Shown: positions 1 through 7,616 of the stretch, in pieces
How positions within the stretch are numbered: position 1 is the stretch's first letter
Layout of the letters: every line of letters begins with the position of its first letter
Origin: Alphaproteobacteria bacterium
Lineage (GTDB): Bacteria > Pseudomonadota > Alphaproteobacteria > UBA6615
Direction of reading: 5' to 3'
NCBI GenBank assembly: GCA_013003285.1
Contig: JABDJY010000346.1
Span: 1 to 11,566, forward strand
Length of the DNA: 11,566 nucleotides
Notes under the pieces: generated by a model
What the model saw: the letters and a program-made list of their open reading frames with translations, nothing else
Told to the model about the DNA's origin: nothing
The model's database searches: none
Made by a program: the position numbers and the translations under genes

Positions 1-1
1 C

Positions 2-1009
<1,008 letters not shown>

Positions 1010-1025
1010 GTATTTCCAGACGCTG

Positions 1026-1571
1026 TTAGATAACGCCTCGCAGGCGCCAATGCCGCAGACCGGCGGCGATGGCGCGGGCGTCGGCCAGGGCATCGTGGGC
1101 CGGGCCGGGTGCGGGTAATCCGAGCAGAGCCGGAATGTCGGCGCTGCTCACCTCCCGGCGCCCGAGCAGATCTTGCAGCGCCGGCGCGATATCGCGCCAC
1201 TGAGTTTCCGGCAGCGGATTGTCGATGGCGAGTAGTGCGCAATTCTCGGCAACTACCGCGCCATCGGCCCCGTTCGAATGGCACGGCGCACCGTCGGAAA
1301 ACCCCACCAGAGCGCCCAGGGCGGTCGGCAAATCCGTGCCCCCGGCCGCCAACCGTTCATTGGTGATGCCGGTGAGCGCGACGAAATAATCGGAAAGAAC
1401 CGGATTGCGCTCGGGCCGCACCAAAATATCGAGCGCGGCGATTTCGCTAAACCCCTTACCGGCATCGAGATGGACGGCGCCGATCTGGACCAACTCGCGA
1501 TGTTCGTCGGGGCGCGACCAGCCGCGCGCCATCGCCCCCTGCCAGGAAGTGTATTCCAAATCGACGAGCAT
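1026..1571 (-). CDS. DEDDh-type 3'-5' exonuclease domain protein
   Basis: This is a small single-domain exonuclease of the DnaQ/RNase T superfamily, expected to remove 3' nucleotides from DNA or RNA with two metal ions. From the chosen start the protein is 181 residues. Exo I is DLE (D4, E6) at the very N-terminus, an Exo II aspartate is probably D103 in HSNGAD, and Exo III is HDALAD (H159, D164). An LTGIT segment typical of the fold lies between. I chose the ATG at 1569-1571 because GGAAGG ends 7 nt before it. The in-frame ATG at 1584-1586 would add MEGRF but has no ribosome-binding site, and that GGAAGG would lie inside its coding sequence. The gene lies downstream of the DUF1674 gene on the same strand, about 110 bp away, so co-transcription is possible. 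The substrate cannot be told from sequence. Confidence 0.85.
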   Translation of the reverse strand: MLVDLEYTSWQGAMARGWSRPDEHRELVQIGAVHLDAGKGFSEIAALDILVRPERNPVLSDYFVALTGITNERLAAGGTDLPTALGALVGFSDGAPCHSNGADGAVVAENCALLAIDNPLPETQWRDIAPALQDLLGRREVSSADIPALLGLPAPGPAHDALADARAIAAGLRHWRLRGVI

Positions 1572-1683
1572 GAACCGGCCTTCCATCGGCCAGCTGTAAG
1601 CCGCGGCCCGCTTGACGTTCAGCGCATCACTCCCAATATATTAGGGCGCAACAAGCCGCAGAAAGGGTCGCCGGTGCGGGTGG

Positions 1684-1965
1684 TCAAAAATCGACGCAGC
1701 GCCCGTCGCGCTCCCAATCGCCATAGCGGGTCGGCTCGGGCCCCTTGGGTCCACCGATCTCTGCTGTTGGCTTGTCCGCTTGTGCCGCCGGCGCCTTATC
1801 AGGCTGCGTTTCTGCCGTAATTTCGGCGGATTTTGCTGGTGGATTTACCGCTGGTTTCGGCGACGTCGTCGATGTCGGCGGCGGGCGGTGCTCGGTAAAC
1901 CCGGCCCCAACAACCGGGTCGCCCGCAGCAGACGAAGGCTTCATCTGAGGATCTGCTTTTTTCAT
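1684..1965 (-). CDS. DUF1674 / SDHAF4-like protein (succinate dehydrogenase assembly factor family)
   Basis: This 93-residue protein ends in GPEPTRYGDWERDGRCVDF, the hallmark C-terminus of DUF1674, the bacterial relatives of eukaryotic SDHAF4/Sdh8. The eukaryotic members bind flavinylated SdhA and promote succinate dehydrogenase assembly; a like role here is inferred from family. Residues 1-70 are rich in Pro, Ala, Thr and Lys and look disordered, as is usual, with conservation confined to the last 25 residues. I start at the ATG at 1963-1965 (MKKADPQ). The frame stays open to an ATG at 2058, but that start would run across the htpX ribosome-binding site and start codon and adds residues unlike the family. 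AGGA precedes the chosen ATG by only 2 nt, so the start is not firm; M8 is an alternative. Divergent from htpX. Confidence 0.88.
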   Translation of the reverse strand: MKKADPQMKPSSAAGDPVVGAGFTEHRPPPTSTTSPKPAVNPPAKSAEITAETQPDKAPAAQADKPTAEIGGPKGPEPTRYGDWERDGRCVDF

Positions 1966-1994
1966 GATCCTGATATGGCCGAGCTTACGGCATT

Positions 1995-2012
1995 TGCCAA
2001 GAGCTTTTGGCA
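1995..2012. promoter_or_regulatory. 18-bp near-palindrome between DUF1674 and htpX
   Basis: TGCCAAGAGCTTTTGGCA reads as TGCCAA / TTGGCA around an AGCT core, with a single mismatched pair (G2001 against T2006). It lies between the divergent start codons at 1965 and 2051, where both promoters must be. The symmetry suits an operator for a dimeric regulator of one or both genes. In RNA it would form a short hairpin. No regulator is assigned. Confidence 0.4.
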
Positions 2013-2050
2013 CCGAAGCCAGGAAGGGCGACAGGAAGAAGGAAAGTCTC

Positions 2051-3001
2051 GTGTTCAATTATGTGCGTACCGCCATACTCATCGCCGCGCTGACGGCGCT
2101 ATTCATGGGCGTTGGGTTCTTGCTCGGCGGCGGCCCCGGCATGGTCATCGCCCTGGTCATCGCCGGCGCCATGAACCTGTTTGCCTGGTGGAACTCGGGC
2201 AGCATGGTGCTGCGTTACTATAAGGCGCGCGAAGTCACGCCTGAGACACAGCCGTCTTTCTATCGGGTCGTCGAGGGTCTCGCCCGGCGCGCCGAATTGC
2301 CCATGCCGCGGGTCTATATTATCGACAACCCGCAACCCAACGCGTTTGCCACCGGACGCGGCCCCAACAATGCCGCCGTCGCCGCAACGACGGGCCTTTT
2401 GCAATCGCTGAACGAGTATGAAGTCGCCGGGGTGATGGCCCACGAGCTGGCCCATGTGCGTAATCGCGACACACTGATCATGACCATCACCGCGACCATC
2501 GCCGGCGCCATCGGCATGGTCGCCAACTTCGCCTTGTTCTTCGGCGGCAGCCGCAACAACCCGCTGGGCATTATCGGCGTCCTGGCGATGATGATTCTGG
2601 CGCCCATGGCGGCGTCCTTGGTGCAATTGGCGATCAGCCGCAGCCGCGAATATGAGGCCGATCGCGGCGGGGCGGAGATCTGCGGCAACCCCCACTGGCT
2701 GGCCGATGCGCTGGAAAAACTGCATTACGGCAGCGAACGGATCGATAATCCGGCCGCCGAGGGAAATCCAGCCACAGCCCATATGTTCATCGTCAATCCC
2801 CTGCACGCCCATGCCCGCGACAAGCTGTTTTCGACCCATCCCAGCATGGAAAGCCGGGTGGCACGGCTGCGCGAGATGGCGCCGCGCAACGAAAATAGGC
2901 GAGAAAAAACAGAGGCTTGGCCGACAGGGCCCTGGTCTGAGACCAACCCCAACAGTTCCCGGCAAGAACCTCGGCGTAGCCCCGGGCCTTGGGAGACATG
3001 A
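2051..3001 (+). CDS. htpX: Membrane-bound zinc metalloprotease HtpX
   Basis: HtpX is an inner-membrane M48 protease that degrades damaged or misfolded membrane proteins during envelope stress. From the GTG at 2051 it is 316 residues: N-terminal hydrophobic segments at about 5-28 and 29-46, the HELAH zinc motif at 131-135 (H131, E132, H135), further hydrophobic segments at about 143-165 and 172-195, and SRSREYEAD, whose E200 should be the third zinc ligand. The start is GTG rather than the ATG at 1964. AAGGA lies 7 nt upstream, and the family begins with a short leader such as NYVRTA, seen here as VFNYVRTA. The 1964 start would add 29 untypical residues and overlap the divergent gene. The last 35 residues form a Pro/Arg/Ser-rich tail with two GPW motifs. 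No heat-shock promoter was recognised. Confidence 0.95.
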   Translation: MFNYVRTAILIAALTALFMGVGFLLGGGPGMVIALVIAGAMNLFAWWNSGSMVLRYYKAREVTPETQPSFYRVVEGLARRAELPMPRVYIIDNPQPNAFATGRGPNNAAVAATTGLLQSLNEYEVAGVMAHELAHVRNRDTLIMTITATIAGAIGMVANFALFFGGSRNNPLGIIGVLAMMILAPMAASLVQLAISRSREYEADRGGAEICGNPHWLADALEKLHYGSERIDNPAAEGNPATAHMFIVNPLHAHARDKLFSTHPSMESRVARLREMAPRNENRREKTEAWPTGPWSETNPNSSRQEPRRSPGPWET

Positions 3002-3036
3002 TGATTTGGCGAACAAAATCGCGTCCGGAAACCCCC

Positions 3037-3073
3037 ATATGTGGATAGACTATCAACAGAGATTTCCACATAT
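3037..3073. repeat. Perfect 9-bp inverted repeat with a DnaA-box-like element
   Basis: ATATGTGGA (3037-3045) and TCCACATAT (3065-3073) are exact inverted copies 19 nt apart. TGTGGATAG (3040-3048) differs at one base from the DnaA box TGTGGATAA, and ATTTCCACA (3062-3070) differs at two from TTATCCACA. There is no T-run after the second arm, so this is not a classic terminator for htpX. It lies about 130-165 bp upstream of gcrA. Confidence 0.45.
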
Positions 3074-3092
3074 AGTATCCAACACAGTATTT

Positions 3093-3117
3093 TGTGGTCT
3101 TGCCCGTAGTAACCACA
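3093..3117. promoter_or_regulatory. Second TGTGG/CCACA dyad and possible gcrA promoter region
   Basis: TGTGGT (3093-3098) and ACCACA (3112-3117) form a second inverted pair 13 nt apart. GTAACCACA (3109-3117) has two mismatches to the DnaA box. A weak sigma-70-like pair, TTGCCC (3100-3105) and TAGGAT (3123-3128) with a 17-bp spacer, overlaps it. If that promoter is real, the CCACA arm sits in the spacer and the first dyad lies upstream. Confidence 0.3.
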
Positions 3118-3202
3118 TGATCTAGGATTTGGGCAGTTTTAGGGGCAGTGGCCTTGCCTCTGCTGGAATTTATGGCCTTTCGTAAGCAGAAGGTGGACGA
3201 AA

Positions 3203-3679
3203 ATGGCGTGGACGGATGATCGAGTTGCAATGCTTCGGGAACTTTGGACGAAGGGGCTGAGTGCGAGCCAAATCGCGGTACAGTTGGGCGGCGTCAGCCG
3301 TAATGCTGTGATCGGCAAGGCGCACCGGCTCGGCCTGGAAAGTCGCCCGTCGCCAATTCGCGGCGGCGGCAGCGGATCACGCAGCCGACGCAACCGGGCG
3401 ATCAGTCGAGCGCTCGAGGCGCGTGCGCTGCGCGGCACCATGGCGGACGAGGAAATCGGTGGCGAGCCGGTGATACCCCAGTCCAGTCAAAAGGCGATGG
3501 AGCGTCCTTTGGCGCCGCCCGCCCGGCCGATCAGCGACGTCAAGGAATGCCTGTGGCCAAGCGGTGATCCAGGCGAAGACAATTTCGATTTCTGCGGCGA
3601 AGACACTGCGCCGGGCCGACCCTATTGCGCCAGCCATTGCGCCATGGCGTATATCCGCAAAGACCGGACAGCGGCCTAG
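3203..3679 (+). CDS. gcrA: Cell cycle regulator GcrA
   Basis: GcrA is an alphaproteobacterial transcription regulator. In Caulobacter it binds sigma-70 RNA polymerase and DNA, favouring promoters with CcrM-methylated GANTC sites, and drives cell-cycle genes. The 158-residue protein shows the conserved N-terminal helix-turn-helix (MAWTDDRV, LRELWTKGLSASQIA, VSRNAVIGKAHRLGL, residues 1-45), a basic and variable linker (about 46-110), and the conserved C-terminal sigma-interacting part with CLWPSGDP (117-124), FCG (130-132) and YCASHCAMAY (141-150). AGGTGG ends 6 nt before the ATG. The gene stands alone between htpX and rsmB with a 201-bp upstream region that carries DnaA-box-like dyads. No GANTC was found in that upstream region. 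Confidence 0.96.
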   Translation: MAWTDDRVAMLRELWTKGLSASQIAVQLGGVSRNAVIGKAHRLGLESRPSPIRGGGSGSRSRRNRAISRALEARALRGTMADEEIGGEPVIPQSSQKAMERPLAPPARPISDVKECLWPSGDPGEDNFDFCGEDTAPGRPYCASHCAMAYIRKDRTAA

Positions 3680-3729
3680 GAACGCTCTGACGCGGCTCTG
3701 GCGGGGCGGCTCTAGCGGGAAGGTATTAC

Positions 3730-3747
3730 CGGCCCTATAACGGGCCG
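3730..3747 (+). other. Hairpin abutting the rsmB start codon
   Basis: CGGCCC (3730-3735) and GGGCCG (3742-3747) form a perfect 6-bp stem around TATAAC, ending at the base before the rsmB ATG. The only purine-rich ribosome-binding candidate, GGGAAGG (3717-3723), is 24 nt from the ATG, too far unless the hairpin folds away the spacer. It has no T-tract and so is not a typical gcrA terminator. Confidence 0.4.
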
Positions 3748-5091
3748 ATGAAACCAGCCAAACCGCCCACCAAACCCAGGGGGCCCCGTCCGCCCGACGC
3801 CCGCGCCGCAGCTCTCGACCTATTGGGCGCCGTGCTCGACCGCGGCGTCCCGCTCGATACGGTGTTGGCCCATTCCGCCGTCCTGGCCAAATTGTCGCCC
3901 CGCGACCGCGCCTTTGCCCGCGTTTTGATCACCACGGTGCTGCGCCGGCGCGGCCAGATCGACGCCGCGCTGGACGAGAAACTCTCGCGCCGTCTCACCA
4001 AACATCAAACCCAGGTGCGCAACGCGCTGCGCTTGGGCGTGGCGCAACTGGCGTTCTTGGAGACACCGGCCCACGCTGCCGTCGATGGCAGCGTCAATTT
4101 AGTGCGCCACAGCGGACGGGCCGGTATGACCGGTCTGGTCAACGCTATCCTGCGCACCATCGATCGCGAAAGTGCTGACGCATTAGCGGCCACGCCGGAG
4201 ACCGAGCAACGCAACACCCCAGCCTGGCTGCGCGACAGTTGGCGCGACGCCTATGGGGCCGACACGGCCGCGGCCATCATGGCGGTCCACCGCGCCGATC
4301 CGCCGCTCGACATCTCTCTCGTCCCCGGCGCCCCGGTGCAAGAATGGGCCACCCGGCTCGACGCCGAAATTCTGCCGACCGGCTCGCTGCGCCGGCGCGC
4401 CGGCGGTATTGTCAGCGAATTGGATGGTTTCGCCGAGGGTACTTGGTGGGTTCAGGACGCCGCTGCGGCGCTGCCGGCGCGTCTGTTTGGTGACCTCAAC
4501 GGCCGAACGGCAATCGATCTTTGCGCCGCGCCCGGCGGCAAGACCGCGCAACTCGCCGCGGCCGGCGCCAAGGTCACCGCGCTGGACATTTCAAGCGAAC
4601 GGCTACGCCTGGTATCCCAGAACATGGACCGTCTGGGCTTTTCCGTCAAAACCGTGTGCGCCGACGCCGGGGATTACAAGCCCGCCGCGCCGGCCGAGGC
4701 CATCCTTCTCGACGCGCCCTGTTCGTCCACCGGCACAATCCGCCGCCACCCGGATATCGCTTGGCTCAAGAAACCGGAGGACGTGGCCAATACCGCGAAA
4801 ACCCAGAACCGCTTGTTGCACGCGGCGGCCGGCATGCTGGCGCCGGGCGGCACCCTGGTCTACGCGGTCTGCTCGCTGCAGCCCGAAGAAGGGCCGGCAC
4901 AAATCGAGGCGCTTCTCGCCGAGACATCGGATATGGTGCGGGCGCCGATCACGCTAGATGAATTGCCGGGCCTCGACAGCCTGTCTCCACCAGCGCTCAC
5001 CGAACAAGGCGATATCCGCACCCTGCCCTGTCACTTTGCCGAAGCCGGCGGCATGGATGGATTTTACATTGCGCGGCTGCAAAGGCGATGA
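3748..5091 (+). CDS. rsmB: 16S rRNA (cytosine(967)-C(5))-methyltransferase RsmB
   Basis: RsmB transfers a methyl group from S-adenosylmethionine to C967 of 16S rRNA. The 447-residue protein has a NusB-like RNA-binding domain (about 18-145) and a Rossmann methyltransferase domain (about 235-447). Visible motifs are CAAPGGKT (259-266, SAM binding), ALD (D280, SAM ribose), DAPCSSTG (D322, C325, the cysteine that releases product) and YAVCS (C375, the nucleophile). The nucleophile motif usually reads TCS; here the Thr is Val. Length fits full-length RsmB. The start is the first ATG in frame and gives the expected Pro/Lys/Arg-rich lead into the NusB domain, but it has no close Shine-Dalgarno sequence and a hairpin abuts it. 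The related RsmF/NOP2 enzymes lack the NusB-like domain, which favours RsmB. Confidence 0.94.
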   Translation: MKPAKPPTKPRGPRPPDARAAALDLLGAVLDRGVPLDTVLAHSAVLAKLSPRDRAFARVLITTVLRRRGQIDAALDEKLSRRLTKHQTQVRNALRLGVAQLAFLETPAHAAVDGSVNLVRHSGRAGMTGLVNAILRTIDRESADALAATPETEQRNTPAWLRDSWRDAYGADTAAAIMAVHRADPPLDISLVPGAPVQEWATRLDAEILPTGSLRRRAGGIVSELDGFAEGTWWVQDAAAALPARLFGDLNGRTAIDLCAAPGGKTAQLAAAGAKVTALDISSERLRLVSQNMDRLGFSVKTVCADAGDYKPAAPAEAILLDAPCSSTGTIRRHPDIAWLKKPEDVANTAKTQNRLLHAAAGMLAPGGTLVYAVCSLQPEEGPAQIEALLAETSDMVRAPITLDELPGLDSLSPPALTEQGDIRTLPCHFAEAGGMDGFYIARLQRR

Positions 5092-5114
5092 ACAGAATGG
5101 CCAGTGGTTTATGG

Positions 5115-5135
5115 TCTGCGGTCTTGCGACGCAGA
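5115..5135 (+). terminator. Stem-loop between rsmB and rpe, possible weak terminator
   Basis: TCTGC (5115-5119) pairs with GCAGA (5131-5135), and inside it GTC (5121-5123) pairs with GAC (5128-5130) around a TTGC tetraloop, leaving one bulged G. GTTTAAAT follows directly. An 8-bp stem with a short T-run could be a weak intrinsic terminator for rsmB or a structure in the rpe leader. The 68-bp gap holds nothing else that I can support. Confidence 0.3.
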
Positions 5136-5159
5136 GTTTAAATCGGGTACCAAAGTTAC

Positions 5160-5867
5160 ATGGCTGATTTGCCGCTTTTACGTATTGCCCCATCGATTCT
5201 CGCCGCCGATTTTGCAAAACTCGGCGAGGAAATCCACGCCATCGAGGCGGCCGGGGCCGACTGGATCCATATCGACGTGATGGACGGCCATTTCGTGCCC
5301 AACATCACCATCGGACCGGCCGTGGTGAAGGCGCTCAGGCCGCACACAGATCTGCCGTTCGACGTCCATCTGATGATTGCGCCGGTCGACCCCCTGCTCG
5401 AAGCCTTCGCCGAGGCCGGCGCCGACACATTGTCGGTGCATCCCGAATCCGGACCCCATCTGCACCGCACCCTGCAAACCATCCGCGGCCTAGGCAAGCG
5501 CGCCGGGGTGGTGTTGAACCCGGCAACGCCGGTCGACGAGCTCGATCATGTCATGGATATGATCGACCTTATTCTGGTGATGACGGTCAATCCCGGTTTC
5601 GGCGGCCAGAAATTCATCACCAGCCAGTTGGATAAGATTAAAACCCTGCGCCAGAAAATTGATCAGCATGTTGCGGCCGGCGGTGGCCCCATCGATCTGG
5701 AGGTCGATGGCGGGGTCGATCCCGATACCGCGCCCCTGGCAACCAGCGCCGGTGCCGATGCGCTGGTCGCCGGCACGGCTGCATTCCGCGGCGGCCCCGG
5801 CGCCTATGCCGATAATATTAGCGCGCTGCGCAACGCCGCAGCCGCCGGCTCCAAGGCGAACCGGTGA
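5160..5867 (+). CDS. rpe: Ribulose-phosphate 3-epimerase
   Basis: Rpe interconverts D-ribulose 5-phosphate and D-xylulose 5-phosphate in the pentose phosphate pathway or Calvin cycle, in the cytosol. The 235-residue TIM-barrel protein carries the family signatures: APSILAADF (10-18), HIDVMDGHFVPN (37-48, with metal ligand H37 and catalytic D39), DVHLMI (68-73, H70), NPGFGGQKF (144-152, phosphate binding) and LEVDGGV (180-186, catalytic D183). Length is slightly over the usual 215-230 because of a short alanine-rich C-terminal tail. No convincing ribosome-binding site precedes the ATG; the start is chosen from the fit of the N-terminus. It overlaps the next gene by the 4 bases GTGA, so the two are probably translated together. 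No Calvin-cycle genes are nearby, so a housekeeping role is more likely. Confidence 0.96.
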   Translation: MADLPLLRIAPSILAADFAKLGEEIHAIEAAGADWIHIDVMDGHFVPNITIGPAVVKALRPHTDLPFDVHLMIAPVDPLLEAFAEAGADTLSVHPESGPHLHRTLQTIRGLGKRAGVVLNPATPVDELDHVMDMIDLILVMTVNPGFGGQKFITSQLDKIKTLRQKIDQHVAAGGGPIDLEVDGGVDPDTAPLATSAGADALVAGTAAFRGGPGAYADNISALRNAAAAGSKANR

Positions 5868-7525
5868 GCGTCGCCCTGCTGCATGACTGGCATTACAATG
5901 TCAGTAAGCTGCTCTACGCCTCCCCGGTCTATCGCTACACGCTGCTCGCCCGCGCGCCGCGCGATTTGTCCCTGGTACCGCCCGATGCCTGGCCGGGCAG
6001 CGCCGATCGCGGTGCGGCGATCGTCGGCGGCGAGTTTAGTTTTTTCGGTGAGACCGTGCGTGGCGGGTTACGGGCCTGGCGGCCCGGTGGCATGAGCGAG
6101 GCCTGGCTAGCCGAACTGCATGGCTTCGACTGGCTGCGCGACCTCCGCGCGTTGGGCGGCGACGGCGCCCGGGGCGCGGCGCGTGAATTGGTCGGCGACT
6201 GGCTGCGGCGGCAATCGAACTGGCACGAGGTCGCCTGGCGGCCCGACGTTTTGGGCAGCCGCCTATTCGCCTGGCTCGGCCAGCATGATTTCTTCTGCGC
6301 GCCGGCCGATGACATCTATCGGCAGAATTATCTGACCAGCCTGGTGCGCCAGGCCAAGCATCTGTCGCGGGTGTTGCCGCGCGGCGTTCACGGTGAGGGG
6401 TTGATCCTCGCCGCCAAGGGGTTGATCGCCGCCGGCCTGGCCCTGCCCGGCCACAGCGCCTGGACCACCCAGGGACTGCGCCTGCTCGAGCGGGCCTGCT
6501 CGCAACAGATTTTGGCCGATGGCGGCCATGTCTCGCGCAATCCCGCCGTGCAGACCCAAATCCTGCGCCATCTGGTGGATACCCGCACAGCGCTGCTCGC
6601 CGCCCAACGCGAAGTACCGGGTTTTCTCATGGCGGCGATCGATCGCACCGCCCCCTTCTTGCGCATGCTGCGCCACAATGATGGCGGGCTCGCGCTGTTC
6701 AACGGTAGCAACGAGGGGCCGGGCTGGCTGATCGACATGCTGTTAGCCCAGGCCGATTCCCGGGGCCGACCCTTAACTTCGGCGCCCCATTCCGGGTTCG
6801 AGCGGATCGTCGCCAACCGCACCATCGTGTTGATGGATACCGGCGCCCCGGCCCACAGCCCGGATGGCGCGCGCGGTCATGCCAGCACGCTGGCCACCGA
6901 GATTTCCATCGGCCGCGAGCGGATCTTCGTCAATTGCGGCGCGCGACCCGGCGCCCGCGAACCTTGGACCCAAGTTCAACGGTCGACCGCCGCCCATTCG
7001 ACCATGGTGGTCGACGACACCAACTCCTCCGACGTTCTGGCGCCGGGCAAGGCGGGACGGCGGCCGCGCCATATCTCGGTCGACCGCAATGACGAGAACG
7101 GCAATGTTTGGCTGAGCGCAATCCATGACGGCTATGGACCGCTATTCGGCGTCGCCCACCAACGGCGGCTCTATATCGACGCCAATGGCGAAGATATTCG
7201 CGGCGAGGATTCCGTCCTGCAGGAAGGCGATGGCAGCAAACCGCCGCGCAGCTTTGCGTTGCGGTTTCACCTTCATCCCAGCGTACAGGCCTCGTTGGTG
7301 CAAAACGGCAATGCGGTTTTACTGCGCCCGCCCAGCGGGATCGGATGGCGGTTGTTGGCCGAGGGCGGCACGGTATCTTTGGCCGAAAGCGTCTATCTGG
7401 GCAGCAACGATGAGATTCGCCGCAGCGAACAGATTGTCGTCTCAGGCGTATTCGACCCGCCCGACGAAGACGGCGTCATCGCCCGCGTGAAATGGGCGCT
7501 GAAAAAGGTGCCCAAGAAAGCCTAA
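5864..7525 (+). CDS. Heparinase II/III family protein
   Basis: This 553-residue protein belongs to the heparinase II/III-like polysaccharide lyase group. It has an alpha-helical N-terminal toroid region (about 80-270, with NYLTSLVRQAKHLSR and RGVHGEGLILAAKGLI) and a C-terminal beta-sandwich (about 300-550) with GFERIVANRTIVLMD, RGHASTLATEISIGRERIFVNCG and STAAHSTMVVDD, which resemble family members. H339 or H378 could be catalytic, but that is not certain. No signal peptide or membrane segment is seen, so it should be cytosolic, unlike secreted lyases. The start is GTG 5864 with AAGG 7 nt upstream, overlapping the rpe stop codon. Relatives occur next to rsmB, rpe or purH in many Alphaproteobacteria. 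The substrate is unknown; action on a cell-envelope or exopolysaccharide uronide is a guess. Confidence 0.88.
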   Translation: MSVALLHDWHYNVSKLLYASPVYRYTLLARAPRDLSLVPPDAWPGSADRGAAIVGGEFSFFGETVRGGLRAWRPGGMSEAWLAELHGFDWLRDLRALGGDGARGAARELVGDWLRRQSNWHEVAWRPDVLGSRLFAWLGQHDFFCAPADDIYRQNYLTSLVRQAKHLSRVLPRGVHGEGLILAAKGLIAAGLALPGHSAWTTQGLRLLERACSQQILADGGHVSRNPAVQTQILRHLVDTRTALLAAQREVPGFLMAAIDRTAPFLRMLRHNDGGLALFNGSNEGPGWLIDMLLAQADSRGRPLTSAPHSGFERIVANRTIVLMDTGAPAHSPDGARGHASTLATEISIGRERIFVNCGARPGAREPWTQVQRSTAAHSTMVVDDTNSSDVLAPGKAGRRPRHISVDRNDENGNVWLSAIHDGYGPLFGVAHQRRLYIDANGEDIRGEDSVLQEGDGSKPPRSFALRFHLHPSVQASLVQNGNAVLLRPPSGIGWRLLAEGGTVSLAESVYLGSNDEIRRSEQIVVSGVFDPPDEDGVIARVKWALKKVPKKA

Positions 7526-7543
7526 GGCCGCGCTTCCCCACTG

Positions 7544-7568
7544 TTCGTTACCATTCCTTAACTATAAA
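7544..7568 (+). promoter_or_regulatory. Likely legB promoter region with a TTCGTTACCATT element
   Basis: The 91-bp gap before legB has an AT-rich core. TTCGTTACCATT (7544-7555) recurs with one mismatch before ptmE, CCTTAAC follows at 7556-7562, and TATAAA (7563-7568) is a good -10 candidate, though no clear -35 is present. TTAC-N6-TTAA resembles, but does not match, the CtrA site TTAA-N7-TTAA, with one base changed and a spacer one short. Confidence 0.35.
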
Positions 7569-7616
7569 CCACGACCATGGCGTCTGTATTGGACACCAGG
7601 TCGAGGAATAACAGGC

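Noticed and set aside
1630..1646. CCCAATATATTAGGG as a palindromic operator between exonuclease and DUF1674
   Set aside because: Only the CCC/GGG ends and one inner pair match; the centre is just AT-rich, and no good promoter spacing was found.
1964..2050. ATG 1964 as the htpX start
   Set aside because: It adds 29 residues unlike the family, overlaps the divergent DUF1674 start, and the GTG at 2051 has a good AAGGA 7 nt upstream.
2099..3016. Minus-strand open frame of 305 residues opposite htpX
   Set aside because: It mirrors htpX, whose HELAH and EYEAD motifs are unmistakable; composition is rich in His, Gly and Ala as in shadow frames.
3131..3149. Direct repeat GGGCAGT twice, 12 bp apart, upstream of gcrA
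   Set aside because: Seven bases repeated once in GC-rich DNA is easily chance and nothing else supports it.
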